A DNA stretch of 64,000 bases, from the NCBI GenBank assembly GCA_022483015.1, contig JAKVOB010000001.1:1636902-1700901 (forward strand), written 5' to 3'. Shown piece after piece: positions 8,358 to 17,579 of this stretch. The stretch is from Atopobiaceae bacterium. GTDB taxonomy: Bacteria; Actinomycetota; Coriobacteriia; Coriobacteriales; Atopobiaceae. A model generated the notes under the pieces. It worked only from the letters and a program-made list of their open reading frames with translations. It was not told the origin of the DNA and did no database searches. The position numbers and the translations under genes are program-made. Positions within the stretch are counted from its first letter, which is position 1; the number at the start of each line of letters is the position of its first letter.

Positions 8358-11285
8358 TCACTCATACAAAGCGAGAATCTGAGGAATCAATGCGTGCCAA
8401 TCACGATTTCGAGCAGTTTCAAGACCGCCCGAGACGAGAACCTGCCTTAGCGCCTCGTCGTTTGCCAGCCTCTCCACTTTCTCAACGCCCCCCTCTATAT
8501 CCCCAAGTTGATAGAGAAGGCAATTGCTTCCATCAATAAGATACTCTGAGTTCCCGTTGTTTAGAGCGGCAACGACAAGTCCGCCGGTGGACATCATCTC
8601 CAAGGGAGGGTAAGAAAAGCTCTCTAGCGAGCTCGTCTTGAGAAGGATGTGGCATTGCGAGTAGACCTCGGGGACTCTCTGATGTGGCACATCATGGAAA
8701 TACTTATCGACCTTCCACTCATCCTTTGGACCAGAGCCATATGACATGTACCAAATCTCGAATCGTTCCGGATCGAGTCTAGAGGCGATTTGAAAAGCTT
8801 CCTCGACGTTCTTATGTGGAGACTCTGAGTCGCCCTCTATGAGGACCCTGATCTTGCCTCCCCATGATCGTTCTGATGAAGAGAACAATCCTATGTCAAT
8901 TCCATTTGGTGCAAACAGTGGCTCTCTGTGATAGACCCGTTCAAGCCAGTCCGAGCACCACTTTGAGATGGTGACGTAACCCACGTCATCGCAAGCATAG
9001 GTGGCGTTTGCCCCAAGACGAAAGTCAGACGTATTCGGATAGAACCCGGGTTCCCAATTTTGAACCAAATAAAGCAGTTTCGTAACGTTAGGACAACCCC
9101 TAAGAGGGAGAAGCGTATTCCAAAGCGTCGCTACGGCAATATCGACCTTGCCGCCGAGGAGGGAAGCCGTTGTAACTGAATGGGATGGCCTCATGCGAAT
9201 TACTGGGAACTCATGCCCTTCGAACTCATAGAGGTATGGAATGGGATTTGCATTCTGATAATCGTCGACAACCGTTACATCATATCCGGCATCCTGCAGC
9301 ATGCAGCAGTGTTTTAGTGCAACGAGAGAGCCACCGCTCGTCCAGAGCGACGGCAAAGCCATGAGGACGTTCGTACTCTGGTCAGCCCGAAGAGCAGAAG
9401 CACGTGCAAGAGCCTTATCGGAACAGACTGGGTCGGTCTCCGGAAGCAGAGTACCTAGTTGAGCAGTGCTGAGAGTTGGGCTCTTCCCAGAATCGAGAAT
9501 GCCTATCAACTCGTTGATACCTCGATAGACTCTCTTCTTGAGATTTGAGGCCTTCGAACAAAACGACTCGCAAACATCGTTCATGGGGCCACAGAACAAG
9601 AATGAACGGGCGAGAGCAAGGCACGTTAGGTCGCATTGGGCCTTCGGAACCCTTTGTACGGATACACCTGAAGCGGAAAGCTGGTCGCAGATAAAGCCAA
9701 GGATTTCTTCGTCCTCTTTGCACATGTCGATCTCCTCGAACACAAGAAGATCAAAAAAGGTCGCGTGCGCAGTGAGAGCTGAATAGGTCGAACGGATGTT
9801 GGAACAGGATTGTATCGGGGCGTCAATCCCATCCGAACAGACGAAAGCCCTGTCAATAGTGCCCCGTAGATTCCCGCACGGAGCGTCGCCATGGTAGCGC
9901 GTATATATGATTGCAGCAGATGAGTGGGCTAAGTCTGCGCATCCAGAATCTTCAGCAGGCACGCTAGAACCACAAACGACGAAAGCGTCAATTCCACTGT
10001 TGATGAGATTCTCACAATACTTCGAATACTTCCCGAGCGTTGCGCCATCAACATCATTTCCAAGGAAGTATGCTGCGTTGATATGCCGATGCGAAACAAT
10101 GTACTTGGCAATACTTGAGCCAGTCCCAAGGGTCGTGCAATGCGCCCTACAGAAGTCGCGAGCCCTCTCGCCAATCTCAGTCCGAACACTCTCATTGGTC
10201 ACCAGTAAGTTCAGGGCCTCTCGCCAATCAAGTTCAGTCCGACAGAGTAGGCCGGTCTGCCCGTCATGAATCATCTGCGCAAACGCCCCGATATCGCTGG
10301 CAACTGTAGGCACACCTACAAGTCCTGCCTCGACCCACTTGTTCTCGGACTTAGCCTCGTTGAAGACATTATTCGTCAAGGGAGCGATATTGATATCGCA
10401 ACTTGCGATGAGCCCTGGTAAGTCTCTCCAATCGCAAAAGTCGCGGGTATGGACGCGGCCCGTAAAACCGTCAAGTTCGGATGGAAGATCAAGGTCTCCG
10501 ACAAGAAGAAGCTCGACATTCTCGTGCCTCTCAAGAATGGAAACCAGTGCAGGTAACACCATATTGAAATCATCGTTATGCGTGATGCTACCGCTAAAAT
10601 AGCCTATCGTTACATGGTCCCGATGGGCTTGCCTCAGGCTATATGCGGCATCAGACAGGGCTACCATCTCAGCTGAAGCGACATTACGATTGACAAACAC
10701 ATTAGGCACGAGGCGCCTTAGCCCGTCTGCCATCCCATCGGTAGTGGTGATTGCAGAGCCACACAATTTCAGCAGTCGAGCATAGGACTCGACACCAGCA
10801 TCATAGCTAGCCTTATCTGCCGGTGCCATAGATGCAACATATGGAATCTGATCCGTATAGAACGTATCTATGACGAGATCATCGATATCGAAGTAGACGT
10901 CCTTGTTCAGCTCCTTTGCTCTCCGGACGAAGAGCTCCATATCGGAGGACCATGGACATCGAAAGATGACAAAGGAACGCGCAAGTCCGACGTCTTCCAG
11001 ATGAAGGTCACAAGCATCCAAGGAACAGACGGCAAGCCCAGCGGAACGGAGTTGCTCCACTTGATGATCAACCCTGTACCTTATGGGATGTGGAAGCGTC
11101 CTATCGCATCCGTTGATAAAGAGCACGTCGTAGAAGTTTGGAATGCTGGCCGACTCATGACCAGAGGACAACAGAGGAATGAAGTGCCTTGCTCTCGCCG
11201 TAATGCCAGACCAAGCGATTGACCAAGGGCTCTCATTCTCAAGGCGCTTGCCAAAGCGACTGACTTTTGTGCTGATATAGCCCAT
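8358..11285 (-). CDS. Two-domain family-4-type glycosyltransferase
   Basis: A 975-residue predicted cytoplasmic enzyme with two GT-B type halves. The N-terminal half (about 50-400) has VYFDIDDLV near 131, IGYFSGSITHNDDF near 227 and VELLLVGDLDLP near 257, and closely resembles the protein encoded just upstream (11320-12789). The C-terminal half (about 640-970) shows the GT4 pattern: SLWTSGGSLVALKH, YVTISKWCSDWLERVY and SSLESFSYPPLEMMSTGG (E-x7-E). It resembles enzymes that build rhamnose-type or other wall polysaccharides, but donor and acceptor sugars are unknown. The ATG at 11285 is chosen because GAGG lies 6 nt upstream; the ATG six nt earlier abuts that site. It lies 34 nt after the upstream gene and is AT-rich compared with the core genes. 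Confidence 0.8.
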   Translation of the reverse strand: MGYISTKVSRFGKRLENESPWSIAWSGITARARHFIPLLSSGHESASIPNFYDVLFINGCDRTLPHPIRYRVDHQVEQLRSAGLAVCSLDACDLHLEDVGLARSFVIFRCPWSSDMELFVRRAKELNKDVYFDIDDLVIDTFYTDQIPYVASMAPADKASYDAGVESYARLLKLCGSAITTTDGMADGLRRLVPNVFVNRNVASAEMVALSDAAYSLRQAHRDHVTIGYFSGSITHNDDFNMVLPALVSILERHENVELLLVGDLDLPSELDGFTGRVHTRDFCDWRDLPGLIASCDINIAPLTNNVFNEAKSENKWVEAGLVGVPTVASDIGAFAQMIHDGQTGLLCRTELDWREALNLLVTNESVRTEIGERARDFCRAHCTTLGTGSSIAKYIVSHRHINAAYFLGNDVDGATLGKYSKYCENLINSGIDAFVVCGSSVPAEDSGCADLAHSSAAIIYTRYHGDAPCGNLRGTIDRAFVCSDGIDAPIQSCSNIRSTYSALTAHATFFDLLVFEEIDMCKEDEEILGFICDQLSASGVSVQRVPKAQCDLTCLALARSFLFCGPMNDVCESFCSKASNLKKRVYRGINELIGILDSGKSPTLSTAQLGTLLPETDPVCSDKALARASALRADQSTNVLMALPSLWTSGGSLVALKHCCMLQDAGYDVTVVDDYQNANPIPYLYEFEGHEFPVIRMRPSHSVTTASLLGGKVDIAVATLWNTLLPLRGCPNVTKLLYLVQNWEPGFYPNTSDFRLGANATYACDDVGYVTISKWCSDWLERVYHREPLFAPNGIDIGLFSSSERSWGGKIRVLIEGDSESPHKNVEEAFQIASRLDPERFEIWYMSYGSGPKDEWKVDKYFHDVPHQRVPEVYSQCHILLKTSSLESFSYPPLEMMSTGGLVVAALNNGNSEYLIDGSNCLLYQLGDIEGGVEKVERLANDEALRQVLVSGGLETARNRDWHALIPQILALYE

Positions 11286-11319
11286 ATGCATCCTCGCATC
11301 TATATGTTGAACTAATCGC

Positions 11320-12789
11320 TTATCTGCGGTCGGAAACGGACCTGCCCGCAGGCGTTGCAAACAACGGATTGACCGTAAACGGGTTTCCCCAATCCACATC
11401 TTTGCTAATCAATTCCTCAATTGCGCGCTCTTCCGATAGAGGAACATGATGGATGGGACACTCGCATGCACCTGCAAGAACTTGCTCAATATTTCTCATG
11501 GGCACCGCACCGTAGCGTTCGGAGAGCGCCTTATTCCTAGCAGCCTTACCAATCGAACCGGAGTCCTCTCGATCGGCGAGGCATGACTGAAGGCCTGCAA
11601 TCCAGTCTTGTTCAGACCTGCAGACGAAACCGGACCTTCCATCGTCTATCGCCTCACAGTACGAAGAGACGCTGCTAGCGCAGGTAGGAGTTCCCACAGC
11701 CCCAGCCTCAAAGACCTTAAGCGCGCTCTTGCAGTTTGTAAAATCATCGATTACCAGCGGCGCAAGAGCCACGTCGACGGTCGCCTGCAGCGCTTGAAGG
11801 CACGCCATGTCGACGATAGGCAATCGGATGAGCCTGCCGGCATGTGTGATTTCGTCATAGCTGCTATCTAGTAAGAGGTCGCCAACAATTAAGAGCTGGG
11901 CATTCTCAGCAAGCAAAAATGAGGACAGAGCGCCTGAGAGAATTGAAAAATCACGATCGTGGCTCGCAGTCCCGCTGAAGTACCCGATGGTGAAAGGTTC
12001 GCCCCTACGCTCCCGCCTCGATTCATATAGCTCATTCGATAAGCGAGCCTGTCCTTCGCTCAGAAAGGACCTCAACGTATACGAGGGCTTGTTGTAACGA
12101 GCGCTAAGCAATTCCGTAAGGTATGTAGTGGATCCAATAAAGCAGTCAGAGACCGATGACATGAGCTCGAAACGGTTACAGCACCCGTACCAGAAGGCTA
12201 GCTCCTCGGTGTTCCGCTTATCCCTAACCATGGCATCAATTACCCGCGGGGCAGCAAGCAGTCCGAGGACATCATCATCAACAAGATATGCAATTCGAAT
12301 CAACCGGCCCTTTGCTGCTAACGAAAAAGCCCACACGTCCGGCCGGATGCGCATTCGTATGAGAACAATAAGGTCGACAAGTCCTAGCAGCTCATCTTTT
12401 ACGAGATCAAGCTCTTCGACATAGATGCAAACGGCGTATGAATTCGTAGACAGGCTGAGACACTCAGACACATTCCGTCCAAAGTACCGGAACGTCGCAT
12501 CATCACCAGATTCCCGCTCGTATAACAAGAGCGCGCAGCGCTTACCCTGTCGATGCGCGGCGCGTAGCGCCTCCATCCGATTTGAAATGGAGGGCCAAGA
12601 TAATCCTTCTTCACAATCAAATGGAGCGTGATACCCATACCGAGCAAGCCATCCGTCGACAGATGGCGTGGTATTAATATCGGACGAGGACGCCTCACGC
12701 GTTCTGTGGGCAGTATGTGAGCCGAGAGACGAGATGCAGTTCTTCAGACGGTGATATGGAGAACTATCTGCGGGACGAACTCCTCCCAT
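11320..12789 (-). CDS. Glycosyltransferase (GT4-like), paralogue of the N-half of the neighbouring enzyme
   Basis: 489 residues. The central and C-terminal region aligns by eye with the N-terminal half of the gene downstream: IGYFSGTASHDRDFSILSGAL near 268 and AQLLIVGDLLLDSSYDE near 297 against the equivalent segments there, then KVFEAGAVGTPTCASS and EAIDDGRSGFVCRSEQDW. The segment AYLVDDDVLGLLAAPRV near 167 parallels its VYFDIDDLV. It probably transfers a sugar to a growing surface polysaccharide; specificity cannot be read from sequence. AAGGAG lies 9 nt before the ATG. It is the first gene of a two-gene minus-strand unit diverging from the GT2 pair. Confidence 0.75.
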   Translation of the reverse strand: MGGVRPADSSPYHRLKNCISSLGSHTAHRTREASSSDINTTPSVDGWLARYGYHAPFDCEEGLSWPSISNRMEALRAAHRQGKRCALLLYERESGDDATFRYFGRNVSECLSLSTNSYAVCIYVEELDLVKDELLGLVDLIVLIRMRIRPDVWAFSLAAKGRLIRIAYLVDDDVLGLLAAPRVIDAMVRDKRNTEELAFWYGCCNRFELMSSVSDCFIGSTTYLTELLSARYNKPSYTLRSFLSEGQARLSNELYESRRERRGEPFTIGYFSGTASHDRDFSILSGALSSFLLAENAQLLIVGDLLLDSSYDEITHAGRLIRLPIVDMACLQALQATVDVALAPLVIDDFTNCKSALKVFEAGAVGTPTCASSVSSYCEAIDDGRSGFVCRSEQDWIAGLQSCLADREDSGSIGKAARNKALSERYGAVPMRNIEQVLAGACECPIHHVPLSEERAIEELISKDVDWGNPFTVNPLFATPAGRSVSDRR

Positions 12790-13089
12790 AAGCTGTAACT
12801 CCTTAGCCTCAGTTAGTATAAATCGTGCCTTTAAGGGCTAAATTTCTTTGAGCTCATTCCAATCGGTAACCCATTCATTGCTCAGTATGGCCTAAGCAAG
12901 CTATCACCATTAAGAGAACTATATCTGGCTCGACCCAGATAGCGAGACGAGACCGCGCGAACCTTTCAACATCACACGCCCTCATATGGAATACGAGCAT
13001 ATTCAACCGGACACCTGATCTTCTATCCGGGTGTATTACCATAGCTTGGATGGCATCATGCGAACGACTTGCTAACGCTCTGGAGGAAC
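12790..13089. promoter_or_regulatory. Divergent promoter region of the glycosyltransferase locus
   Basis: This 300-bp gap between divergent gene pairs has no convincing gene. It is AT-rich. On the minus strand TATACT (12820-12815), about 30 nt upstream of the GT4 start, is a good -10 without a clear -35. On the plus strand TTGCTC (12878-12883) and CTATCA (12901-12906), 17 nt apart, are a weak promoter candidate, leaving a leader of about 180 nt. A 20-bp inverted repeat lies at 12922-12941. Confidence 0.45.
12922..12941. repeat. Inverted repeat (candidate operator or leader hairpin)
   Basis: TATCTGG (12922-12928) and CCAGATA (12935-12941) are perfect complements around CTCGAC. It is centred in the divergent gap of the glycosyltransferase locus, a position suited to an operator, or to a stem-loop in the 5' leader of the plus-strand gene. 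Confidence 0.4.
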
Positions 13090-15552
13090 ATGTCAGCAAA
13101 CGATAACGTCAAGCTAGATAATACTTCATACCTAAAGTTCGGTAGCCTCATTCGCGGTGATGGAAAGATATTTCAACAGGTTATAGCTAATCTACCGCAG
13201 GGTAGCCGCCTTATTAGCAATGCGAAGACAGCTGGCGAGAGTCCCACGCCCCTGCCTTCGCTCATCATAGAACGCGACGCAGCCAAAACCAGCTACGTTC
13301 TCATTCTGGCCATTCTATCTGTTCCCCAGGATGTAACGATCACTGTCGTTGATGAGAGCAATGAGACGATTTCGAGTTATCAGGAAACTCTAAGTCCAAG
13401 GACGACGAAGCTCGTGGGTCGTCTCAATACGATCAACAAGAGCAGAGTGGTCGAACTTAGAAATTGCGACAGAGAGGCTCTCCCGCATTCAGCACGGCTA
13501 TCTGTCAACAACATTATCAATGATGCTAATGACCAGGATATTGTATGGGGAGAGGCCACCTTTGACGTCTTTACCGATGCTGAGCGGCAGGCTCGGGTGC
13601 ACATGCACATCCTTGGATCAGACGGTCAAGAGATTTCAAGCGAGCCATGCATCATTCTTCGCGACAGCTGTGATTGCATGCATGAGTTTCCAAACGTCTA
13701 TCTAAGGACAATCCAATACTCCATCAGGATCCCCTCCAAGACGGAGTCTTTCATAGTCTGGGCTGAATCTGATTCACCGCTTCCCGATGGTATGGTGTGC
13801 GTGCAGCCTGATTGGGCAGCAAACCTCCGGAAAGACTGGCATGCCATGACGGATGGAGCGATGCTCGACCCCGACTATAATGATTGGTTCATACATAATC
13901 ACCGATCGAATCCTCGCTCAATCAGCCTCCAGCGCACCGTATCGTTTGATATTCAGCCGACCTTTTCGATTGTTGTTCCTCTCTATCACACGCCCCTAAC
14001 GTTCCTTGACGAAATGATTCAGTCCGTACTCTCGCAGACCTATTCAAGATTTGAACTTATCCTTGTGAATTCGACCACAGAAGATCTTGATCTCACATTG
14101 GCGGTGGACAAATATGCCAAATCAGACAAACGTATAAAGGTAATATCGCTCAATACCAATCTCGGGATAACCGAGAACACCAACGCGGGCATCAGATCGG
14201 CAACTGGTGACTTCATAGCGTTTCTCGACCATGATGACATATTGGAGCCGGACATACTCTATCAATATGTTGTAGGAATTAACGAATACCCCACGACGGA
14301 TCTTTTATATTGTGATGAGGACAAGGTCCAGGACGGCGTGTATAGCGCACCGAACCTTAAGCCTGACTTTGATTGGGACCGACTATATAGCTTCAATTAT
14401 GTTTGTCATATGCTTACCGTACGCAGCAGCGTGCTAAATACCCTTGAACTTCCAGGTAGCGAGTTCGACGGAGCACAGGACTATCACATGACGCTCCGAG
14501 TCGCCGAGAAGGCAAGGAACATCTTTCATGCTAGAAAAGTCCTCTACCACTGGCGAATCCACGATGGCTCGGTCGCATCAAACGCCGACGCTAAGAGCTG
14601 GACTTCTGATGCAGGCACTCTAGCTATCCAGACGCATTTTGACCGCATCGGTGTTCATGCGCATGTGACCGCTCGAGACATTTCTCCTAACACATACAAA
14701 GTGAATTACGAGCTCTTTGACAAGCCCCTCATTTCCATAGTCATCCCGAACAAAGATGCTTCAGCGTATCTAAAGCGTTGTCTCGACTCGATATTGCATG
14801 GAACGTCCTACGACAATCTCGAGATCATCGTGGTAGAGAACAACAGCTCAGAGCCAGAGACGTTTGAGTATTATGACCAGGTGGTTAAGGATGATCCTCG
14901 GGTAAAGGTCCTGCGTTACCAGGGGGAGTTCAACTATTCGGCAATCAATAACTGGGCTGTCGACCAATCGACGGGTGAATACGTCATTCTCCTGAATAAC
15001 GACATTAAGGTAATTTCACCCGATTGGATAGAGCAGATGCTCGGTCACTTTCTTGAGAAGCGGGTAGGCATCGTAGGCGCAAAACTATTGTTTCCCGACA
15101 ACACGGTCCAGCATGCAGGAGTGAGGATGCGTCCTGCCGGTCCGAATCACATCTTCCTTCGATATCCGTCCGATATGCCAGGATATCTCTCATATAACCT
15201 CGTATGCCGTCAGTGCTCTGCCGTTACGGGCGCGTGTCTCATGGTAAGTAGAGAAGCATTCGATGACGTCGGAGGTCTTGACGTAGGGTTTAGAGTCGCT
15301 TTCAATGACGTTGATTTTTGCCTGCGCGTCGGAGCTACGGGAAGATCTGTGGTTTGGGAACCAGATGCTCTTCTCTACCACTATGAATCGGTTTCGCGCG
15401 GGCTTGACGATCTAGACAACACTAAGCTACTGCGCCTCAAGAAAGAATCTGGGACGCTTCAATCTAGATGGCCTGAAGGTTTCACCGGTGAAGACCCCTT
15501 CTCAAGCGTCTCGTTTGACTACGAAACGCTCTATTGTGCACTAAGAAAATGA
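13090..15552 (+). CDS. Tandem GT2 glycosyltransferase
   Basis: 820 residues. An N-terminal region (about 1-285), rich in predicted beta strands and not recognised, precedes two GT-A family 2 domains. The first begins at FSIVVPLYHTPLTF (about 292) and has the donor/metal motif FLDHDD near 378-383; the second begins at ISIVIPNKDASAYLKRC and has the LLNNDIK motif. Such two-headed enzymes are common in O-antigen and rhamnan loci, where each domain adds one residue. The ATG at 13090 follows GGAGG closely (3-nt gap); an upstream in-frame TTG at 13069 lacks a site. The gene is visibly AT-rich, unlike its downstream paralogue, with which it overlaps as ATGA. Confidence 0.82.
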   Translation: MSANDNVKLDNTSYLKFGSLIRGDGKIFQQVIANLPQGSRLISNAKTAGESPTPLPSLIIERDAAKTSYVLILAILSVPQDVTITVVDESNETISSYQETLSPRTTKLVGRLNTINKSRVVELRNCDREALPHSARLSVNNIINDANDQDIVWGEATFDVFTDAERQARVHMHILGSDGQEISSEPCIILRDSCDCMHEFPNVYLRTIQYSIRIPSKTESFIVWAESDSPLPDGMVCVQPDWAANLRKDWHAMTDGAMLDPDYNDWFIHNHRSNPRSISLQRTVSFDIQPTFSIVVPLYHTPLTFLDEMIQSVLSQTYSRFELILVNSTTEDLDLTLAVDKYAKSDKRIKVISLNTNLGITENTNAGIRSATGDFIAFLDHDDILEPDILYQYVVGINEYPTTDLLYCDEDKVQDGVYSAPNLKPDFDWDRLYSFNYVCHMLTVRSSVLNTLELPGSEFDGAQDYHMTLRVAEKARNIFHARKVLYHWRIHDGSVASNADAKSWTSDAGTLAIQTHFDRIGVHAHVTARDISPNTYKVNYELFDKPLISIVIPNKDASAYLKRCLDSILHGTSYDNLEIIVVENNSSEPETFEYYDQVVKDDPRVKVLRYQGEFNYSAINNWAVDQSTGEYVILLNNDIKVISPDWIEQMLGHFLEKRVGIVGAKLLFPDNTVQHAGVRMRPAGPNHIFLRYPSDMPGYLSYNLVCRQCSAVTGACLMVSREAFDDVGGLDVGFRVAFNDVDFCLRVGATGRSVVWEPDALLYHYESVSRGLDDLDNTKLLRLKKESGTLQSRWPEGFTGEDPFSSVSFDYETLYCALRK

Positions 15553-17531
15553 ACTGGTCAGAGTACCCACACGTCGACATCAGGTTCCTCGGCCTCGTCC
15601 CTTCTTCACCGACGTCCGTCATCCTCGACTTCAGGGTCACGGCAAGGGGGCTTGCTCGAGACCTGGTCTGCCTCAGAGCTGGAACCGGCAAGGACTGTCG
15701 CATCGACCTCCCCGTGACCACGCTCAGCGATGAAGAGTCCTCTCGCGGCGTCCGTACCATGGAAGTTACCGTCGAACTCACAGATGGGTTGCTGAACTGC
15801 GTGCTGTCGGCTCATCTGATAGCCCCACATCGAGCCACACGGATCGCCTATCGACTGCTCGAGCCAGATGAGACCAAGGGGCTCGTGGATGATTGGTACC
15901 TTGGCCATGAGGACGCGCTCTCCTCGCCGATGTACCCCGACTGGCTCGAACGGCACAGGACGCCCCAGGAAGATCTCGACCGCGAGCGCGTGGACACGAG
16001 CGAGCTACCATCGCGTCCGCTTATAAGTATCGTGACCCCTGTGTATCGGACCCCTCCTGCATACCTCAGGGCCATGATCGACTCGGTCTTGGGCCAGACC
16101 TACGACAACTTCGAGCTCATCCTCGCCAATGCCAGCGGTGAGTGCCGAGAGGTCGACTCCGTTCTCGCCTCGTATCATGATGCGAGGCTCCGTATCCTCA
16201 CCATCGAGAACCGGTCGATCTCGGAGAACACGAACGCGGCAATAGCCGAGTCCGAGGGCGACTATGTGGGCTTCGTCGACCACGATGACCTCCTGGAGCC
16301 CGACTGCCTCTATCGTTACGTCGAGGAGATCGACGCTCGTCCACAGGCGGACCTGCTCTTCTGTGACGAGGACCTCGTGAGGGAGCCTGCCCCCGCCGGG
16401 GGCGAGACGTCCCACGTCGACTCCCTCGACGGTCTGGTGCACTTCTGCGCCAAGTTCAAGCCAGGCTGGAACCCCGACCTCATCATGACCCACAACTATG
16501 CCTGCCACCTCCTTATGGTGAGCAGAAGGGCCCTCGAGCTCACGGAACGTTCCGGAGCGGACGTCACAGGCGCACAGGACTACGATCTCGCATTCAAGGC
16601 AGCTGAGGTCGCACGGGAGGTCGTCTGCATACCTCGCGTGCTCTACCACTGGCGTGACCACCCAGCGTCCATCGCGACGAACCGGGACAGCAAACCGTAC
16701 GCATTCGAAGCGGGTCGACTTGCCATCCAACGACATCTCGGGAGGGAAGGCATCGAGGCAACGGTCGGAGAGGGGAGCTTCCCCCTCTCGTATAGGGTGC
16801 ACTACAAGCAATCGGAGCAGGCCATCGGAGTCATCTGCTACGGCGAGCGCTCGTCTGAGACCGCCGATGCACTTCGTTCGGGGAAGCTCGCAGACGAGTC
16901 GACGGTCATCCATGTGCCAGACCTTGACCATGCGCATGATGCCATGGCGCGCATGGAATCCGACATAGTCGTGCTGGTCTCAGACCGATGCCACGGGTTC
17001 GCCGATGGGTGGCTTGACGAGTTGACCGCTCCCCTCGCACGAAGGGATGACATAGCGATGGTCGCACCTGAGCTCCTCGCCGAGGATGGGACCGTGGCCT
17101 CCCACGGTCTCACCGTGTGCCCAGACGGGTCGCTCACCAGTGCCGAGCAGGGACTTCCGAGAGGACTTTCCGGTTACATGACCTACCTCTGTCATGCACG
17201 CGACGTCAATGCCGTAGCAGGTGCCGTCGTGGCACTGAGGAGGGATGACTACGTTGCGGGCGACGGATTCACAGGTGACCTGCCAGACGAGCTGCGCATC
17301 CCCGACCTCAGCCTCACCTTGGCCGATGCCGGGTCGCTCGTCATGGTCGAGCCCTATGGCCCCGTGACCGTATGCCAGGAAGCGAATGGCCCATCGCCAT
17401 ACGCCTGCCCGCAGGTCTCGGGGAGCTCACGCCATCTGCTCCTTTCGCGGCATCCGGGAATGCGGCAAGGAGACCGTTGGCTCGACCCTGCCATTGACCC
17501 CACGAGCCCATCCTTCGACCTGTCACGTTAG
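15549..17531 (+). CDS. GT2 glycosyltransferase with a degenerate second domain
   Basis: 660 residues, paralogous to the preceding gene along its length: beta-rich N-terminus (about 1-150), GT2 domain from ISIVTPVYRTPPAYL (about 159) with FVDHDD at 243-248, and the shared GAQDYDLAFKAAE and RVLYHWRDHPAS segments. The second GT2 half (about 425-600) is diverged: where the paralogue has LLNND this has VLVSDRC, so donor binding may be lost there. Its ATG overlaps the preceding TGA (ATGA), so translation is probably coupled. GC content is core-genome-like, in contrast to the overlapping neighbour. The sugar specificity is unknown. Confidence 0.8.
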   Translation: MNWSEYPHVDIRFLGLVPSSPTSVILDFRVTARGLARDLVCLRAGTGKDCRIDLPVTTLSDEESSRGVRTMEVTVELTDGLLNCVLSAHLIAPHRATRIAYRLLEPDETKGLVDDWYLGHEDALSSPMYPDWLERHRTPQEDLDRERVDTSELPSRPLISIVTPVYRTPPAYLRAMIDSVLGQTYDNFELILANASGECREVDSVLASYHDARLRILTIENRSISENTNAAIAESEGDYVGFVDHDDLLEPDCLYRYVEEIDARPQADLLFCDEDLVREPAPAGGETSHVDSLDGLVHFCAKFKPGWNPDLIMTHNYACHLLMVSRRALELTERSGADVTGAQDYDLAFKAAEVAREVVCIPRVLYHWRDHPASIATNRDSKPYAFEAGRLAIQRHLGREGIEATVGEGSFPLSYRVHYKQSEQAIGVICYGERSSETADALRSGKLADESTVIHVPDLDHAHDAMARMESDIVVLVSDRCHGFADGWLDELTAPLARRDDIAMVAPELLAEDGTVASHGLTVCPDGSLTSAEQGLPRGLSGYMTYLCHARDVNAVAGAVVALRRDDYVAGDGFTGDLPDELRIPDLSLTLADAGSLVMVEPYGPVTVCQEANGPSPYACPQVSGSSRHLLLSRHPGMRQGDRWLDPAIDPTSPSFDLSR

Positions 17532-17579
17532 CACCCCTGTCCCGAGGCATGCGTCCATGAGTATCGCCCACACGAGGGC

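Noticed and set aside
17532-17579. Terminator between the convergent glycosyltransferase gene and recO
   Set aside because: No stem of useful length could be found in the 48-bp gap.
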